Assembly (NCBI GenBank): GCA_021639925.1
Contig: JAJXEL010000059.1
Coordinates: 1 to 9,567 of the forward strand
Reading direction: 5' to 3'
DNA from: Alphaproteobacteria bacterium
GTDB taxonomy: Bacteria > Pseudomonadota > Alphaproteobacteria > CAAGCB01 > CAG-977
Length of the DNA stretch: 9,567 bases
Positions 7,418-9,567 of this stretch are shown here, piece by piece (the first letter of the stretch is position 1; each line of letters starts with the position of its first letter). Below the pieces are notes generated by a model, which saw nothing but the letters and a program-made list of their open reading frames with translations, was not told the DNA's origin and ran no database searches. The position numbers and the translations under genes were made by a program.

Positions 7418-9196
7418 ATGTGGAAAAAAGCGTTTATGTTTTTACAGCAAATCGGCAAATCCCTGATGCTGCCTGTCGCCGTTCTGCCGGTTGCGGGGCT
7501 GCTGCTGGGGATCGGTTCGGGGCTTTTGAACGCGGAGGTCAGCTGGATTCCCGCCGTTATCCCGCAGGTCATGAGCCAAAGCGGCAGCGTTATTTTTGAT
7601 AATATGCCGCTGATCTTTGCAATCGGCACGACGTTGGGGCTGACGGATAATGACGGCGTTGCGGCTTTGGCGGCCGTAACCGGTTTTTTGGTGCTGCAGG
7701 CAACGATGGGCGTTATGGCCGATGTTTTGTGGTTCCATGTTTCCGAAGGCCAGGAAACGCTGGGCGTTTTGGCTTCGGCTTTGGAATATGACGTAGCCTT
7801 CGCGCGCCGGATCGTTTCGACCAATGCGGGGATTAAAACGATACAGACCGGCGTTTTCGGCGGATTGTTTATCGGTGTGGTTGCCGCCTGGGTGTATAAA
7901 CGGTTTTACAGAATCCAGCTGCCGCCGTATCTGGGATTTTTCGCGGGCAAACGTTCGGTTCCCATTATTACGTCGCTGGTGGCGATTGTGCTGGGGGCCA
8001 TTTTAAGCATTTTCTGGCCTCCGATCCAGGAAAAAATCAACGAATTTTCAATGTGGGCGGCGTACAGCGCGCCGACGGTCGCCGGGGCGACGTACGGATT
8101 TGTGGAACGTCTGCTGCTGCCGTTCGGGCTGCATCATATTTGGAACGTGCCGTTCTTTTTTGAAATCGGTTCGTATACGAACAAAATGGGCGAAGTCGTC
8201 ACCGGCGACATTCCCCGTTTCTTCGCGGGCGATCCGACAGCCGGCATTTTGGGCGGCGGATTTTTGATTAAAATGTTCGGCCTGCCCGCGGCGGCTTTGG
8301 CGATTTTGCATACGGCCAAACCGGAAAACAAACTGAAAGTCGGCGGTATTATGGCTTCCGGAGCGTTAACGGCATTTTTGACGGGAATCACGGAACCGCT
8401 GGAATTCACGTTTTTGTTTGTCGCGCCGATGCTGTATTTCGTTCATGCCGTTATGGTCGGTTCGGCTTTTGCCGTTATTAACCTGGTCGGGGCGCATATC
8501 GGCTATACGTTTTCGCAGGGGGCGATAGACTTTGCGTTATTCTATGCTTTAGATACCAAACCTTGGATCATCTTTATTTTGGGGCCGGTTTATGCTGTTC
8601 TGTATTATGTTGTTTTCCGATTTTTCATTACGTTTTTCGACATGAAAACGCCGGGACGCGATGAAGAAGGAGCAACGCCGTCCGCTCAGGTTTCCGCGGC
8701 GAAAGATCACGCGGAAAAGATGGCAATGGCCTCTAACCTGGTCAATGCTTTCGGCGGACGGGAGAACATTAAAAACCTTGACGCCTGCATTACGCGCCTG
8801 CGTTTGATTCTGAACGATCCCGCAAAGGCGGACGATGCAAAGCTCAAAGCGTTGGGGGCGACGGGCGTGATGCGCGTCGGCAATGGCGTTCAGGCGGTTT
8901 TTGGCACGGCTTCGGAAAATTTGAAAACGGATATGGAGGAATTTTTGCGCTCCGGCGGTTCGGTTCAATCAGGTGTCGTGTCCACGGCGCAAAAAGCGCC
9001 GCTGTCCGATTCTGTCAAAGCGGCTTTGGGCGGACCGGACAACATCGAAAACAGCGAACGGCTGCAGGACGGCGGACTGCATGTCAAAGTCAAAGACCAT
9101 GCGCTGATCGATGAAAAGAAACTGCGGGAAGCCGGCGTCGAATTAATGTTCAAAATAGATAACGGGCTGATTTATCTGTCGCCTTTTATCCCATAG
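7418..9196 (+). CDS. ptsG: PTS glucose-type EIICB permease (PtsG-like) with an extra degenerate EIIB-like C-terminal domain
   Basis: This inner-membrane permease takes up a hexose and phosphorylates it during transport. The EIIC domain (about 1-410) follows PtsG closely: KSLMLPVAVLPVAG near the start, YLGFFAGKR (171-179), FGLHHIWNVPF (236-246), GDIPRFFAGDPTAG (263-276) and the sugar-site GITEP (323-327). The MKTPGR linker leads to EIIB (about 435-511), with phospho-cysteine Cys457 in LDACITRLR. A second, shorter EIIB-like copy (about 529-592) has LGG..NI.N but Leu549 in place of the cysteine and no TRLR. At 592 residues it is about 115 longer than E. coli PtsG (477, from memory). There is no EIIA domain here; the fused protein just upstream supplies it. 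AGGAGA (7405-7410) overlaps the stop of the previous gene, so translation is probably coupled. The motifs favour glucose, but the later EIIC part (GAHIGYTFSQGAIDFAL) is NagE-like, so N-acetylglucosamine is possible. Confidence 0.93.
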   Translation: MWKKAFMFLQQIGKSLMLPVAVLPVAGLLLGIGSGLLNAEVSWIPAVIPQVMSQSGSVIFDNMPLIFAIGTTLGLTDNDGVAALAAVTGFLVLQATMGVMADVLWFHVSEGQETLGVLASALEYDVAFARRIVSTNAGIKTIQTGVFGGLFIGVVAAWVYKRFYRIQLPPYLGFFAGKRSVPIITSLVAIVLGAILSIFWPPIQEKINEFSMWAAYSAPTVAGATYGFVERLLLPFGLHHIWNVPFFFEIGSYTNKMGEVVTGDIPRFFAGDPTAGILGGGFLIKMFGLPAAALAILHTAKPENKLKVGGIMASGALTAFLTGITEPLEFTFLFVAPMLYFVHAVMVGSAFAVINLVGAHIGYTFSQGAIDFALFYALDTKPWIIFILGPVYAVLYYVVFRFFITFFDMKTPGRDEEGATPSAQVSAAKDHAEKMAMASNLVNAFGGRENIKNLDACITRLRLILNDPAKADDAKLKALGATGVMRVGNGVQAVFGTASENLKTDMEEFLRSGGSVQSGVVSTAQKAPLSDSVKAALGGPDNIENSERLQDGGLHVKVKDHALIDEKKLREAGVELMFKIDNGLIYLSPFIP

Positions 9197-9227
9197 GAAC
9201 AATTAATTGACAAAGGAGAAAATTTAA

Positions 9228-9567
9228 ATGAAATCTGTTAAAGGGACGCAAACGGAAAAAAATCTTTTAATGACTTTTGCGGGCGAATCCCAGGCGCGCA
9301 TGCGTTATACGTATTGGGCGCGCGTCGCTGAAAAAGAAGGTTATCAGCAGATTGCGGCAATCTTTCTGGAAACGGCCGATCAGGAAAAAGAACATGCCAA
9401 GCGCATGTTTAAATTCCTGGAAGGCGGCGATGTTGAAATTACGGGCGCTTATCCTGCCGGCCAGATCAGATCGACGCTGGAAAATCTGGACGAAGCGGCC
9501 AAAGGCGAAGAACACGAATACAAAGACCTGTATCCCGCCTGCGCCGAAATGGCCGAAAAAGAAGGGT
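9228..9567 (+). CDS. rbr: Rubrerythrin (partial, 3' end beyond the window)
   Basis: Rubrerythrin is a cytoplasmic di-iron protein that reduces hydrogen peroxide in anaerobes and microaerophiles. The 113 visible residues form most of the four-helix ferritin-like domain. Glu20 lies in FAGESQARMRY; Glu53 and His56 in QEKEH; Glu94 and Glu97 in KGEEHEYK. These match the known di-iron ligands at the same positions as in the Desulfovibrio protein (from memory). The remaining ligands and the C-terminal rubredoxin-like [Fe(SCys)4] domain would lie past base 9567, so it cannot be told whether that domain is present. AGGAG (9214-9218) is nine bases before the ATG. The gap to the permease stop is 31 bases with no hairpin terminator, so read-through from the PTS genes is possible, though the function is unrelated. 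Confidence 0.93.
   Translation, partial: MKSVKGTQTEKNLLMTFAGESQARMRYTYWARVAEKEGYQQIAAIFLETADQEKEHAKRMFKFLEGGDVEITGAYPAGQIRSTLENLDEAAKGEEHEYKDLYPACAEMAEKEG

Noticed and set aside
7418..9196. Naming the permease NagE
   Set aside because: The LHHIWNVPF, HTAKPEN, GDIPRFFAGDPTAG and NLDACITRLR segments agree better with PtsG; only the later EIIC stretch looks NagE-like. Substrate remains open.
9207..9212. Perfect TTGACA before the rubrerythrin gene, overlapping the palindrome CAATTAATTG (9200-9209)
   Set aside because: A matching -10 at 16-18 bases would fall inside the coding region, and none is seen. The palindrome is short and AT-rich.
1..9567. Mobile elements, CRISPR array, tRNA or rRNA
   Set aside because: No transposase or integrase motifs, no regularly spaced repeats, no RNA gene signatures. 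Genes fill nearly all of the window.

Overview
The window looks like ordinary chromosome from an anaerobic or microaerophilic alphaproteobacterium, possibly a host-associated one. The lineage is inferred mainly from the UvrC protein, whose central region (KRLKPYYNILLKDDK-type segment, RTRPCLL, KRCSAPC) reads like alphaproteobacterial UvrC. The anaerobic lifestyle is inferred from a [FeFe] hydrogenase and a rubrerythrin in the same 9.6 kb. Base composition looks even and moderate throughout. I saw no insertion sequence, CRISPR array, tRNA or rRNA.

Layout. (1) Bases 46-1917, plus strand: a full-length uvrC for nucleotide excision repair. (2) Bases 1921-4666, minus strand: a two-gene unit read right to left. 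It starts with a membrane thiol-redox protein (glutaredoxin-like domain fused to a CcdA/DsbD-like six-helix domain) and continues after 19 bases with a cysteine-rich, monomeric [FeFe] hydrogenase resembling group B enzymes. The hydrogenase ends only 3 bases from the end of uvrC, so the two genes converge. (3) Bases 4667-4862: a divergent control region with an extended -10 promoter candidate for each direction and an inverted repeat between them. (4) Bases 4863-9196, plus strand: a two-gene glucose-type phosphotransferase system. The first gene fuses EIIA, HPr and enzyme I in one chain; the second, 11 bases on, is a PtsG-like EIICB permease carrying an extra, degenerate EIIB-like tail. (5) Base 9228 to the window end: the start of a rubrerythrin gene, cut by the window edge.

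How they fit together. The two PTS genes hold every phosphotransfer site needed to bring in and phosphorylate a hexose: PEP to EI His467, HPr His187, EIIA His77, EIIB Cys457, then sugar. Fermenting that sugar would generate reduced ferredoxin, a plausible electron partner of the hydrogenase. Rubrerythrin would remove peroxide and protect the oxygen-sensitive iron enzymes. The membrane protein may carry thiol electrons across the membrane; its link to the hydrogenase rests on gene order only.

The points most worth a second look are the hydrogenase with altered active-site loops paired with a membrane thiol relay, the degenerate second EIIB domain on the permease, and the shared divergent promoter region between the PTS and hydrogenase units. 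Nothing here is clearly a wholly new system.
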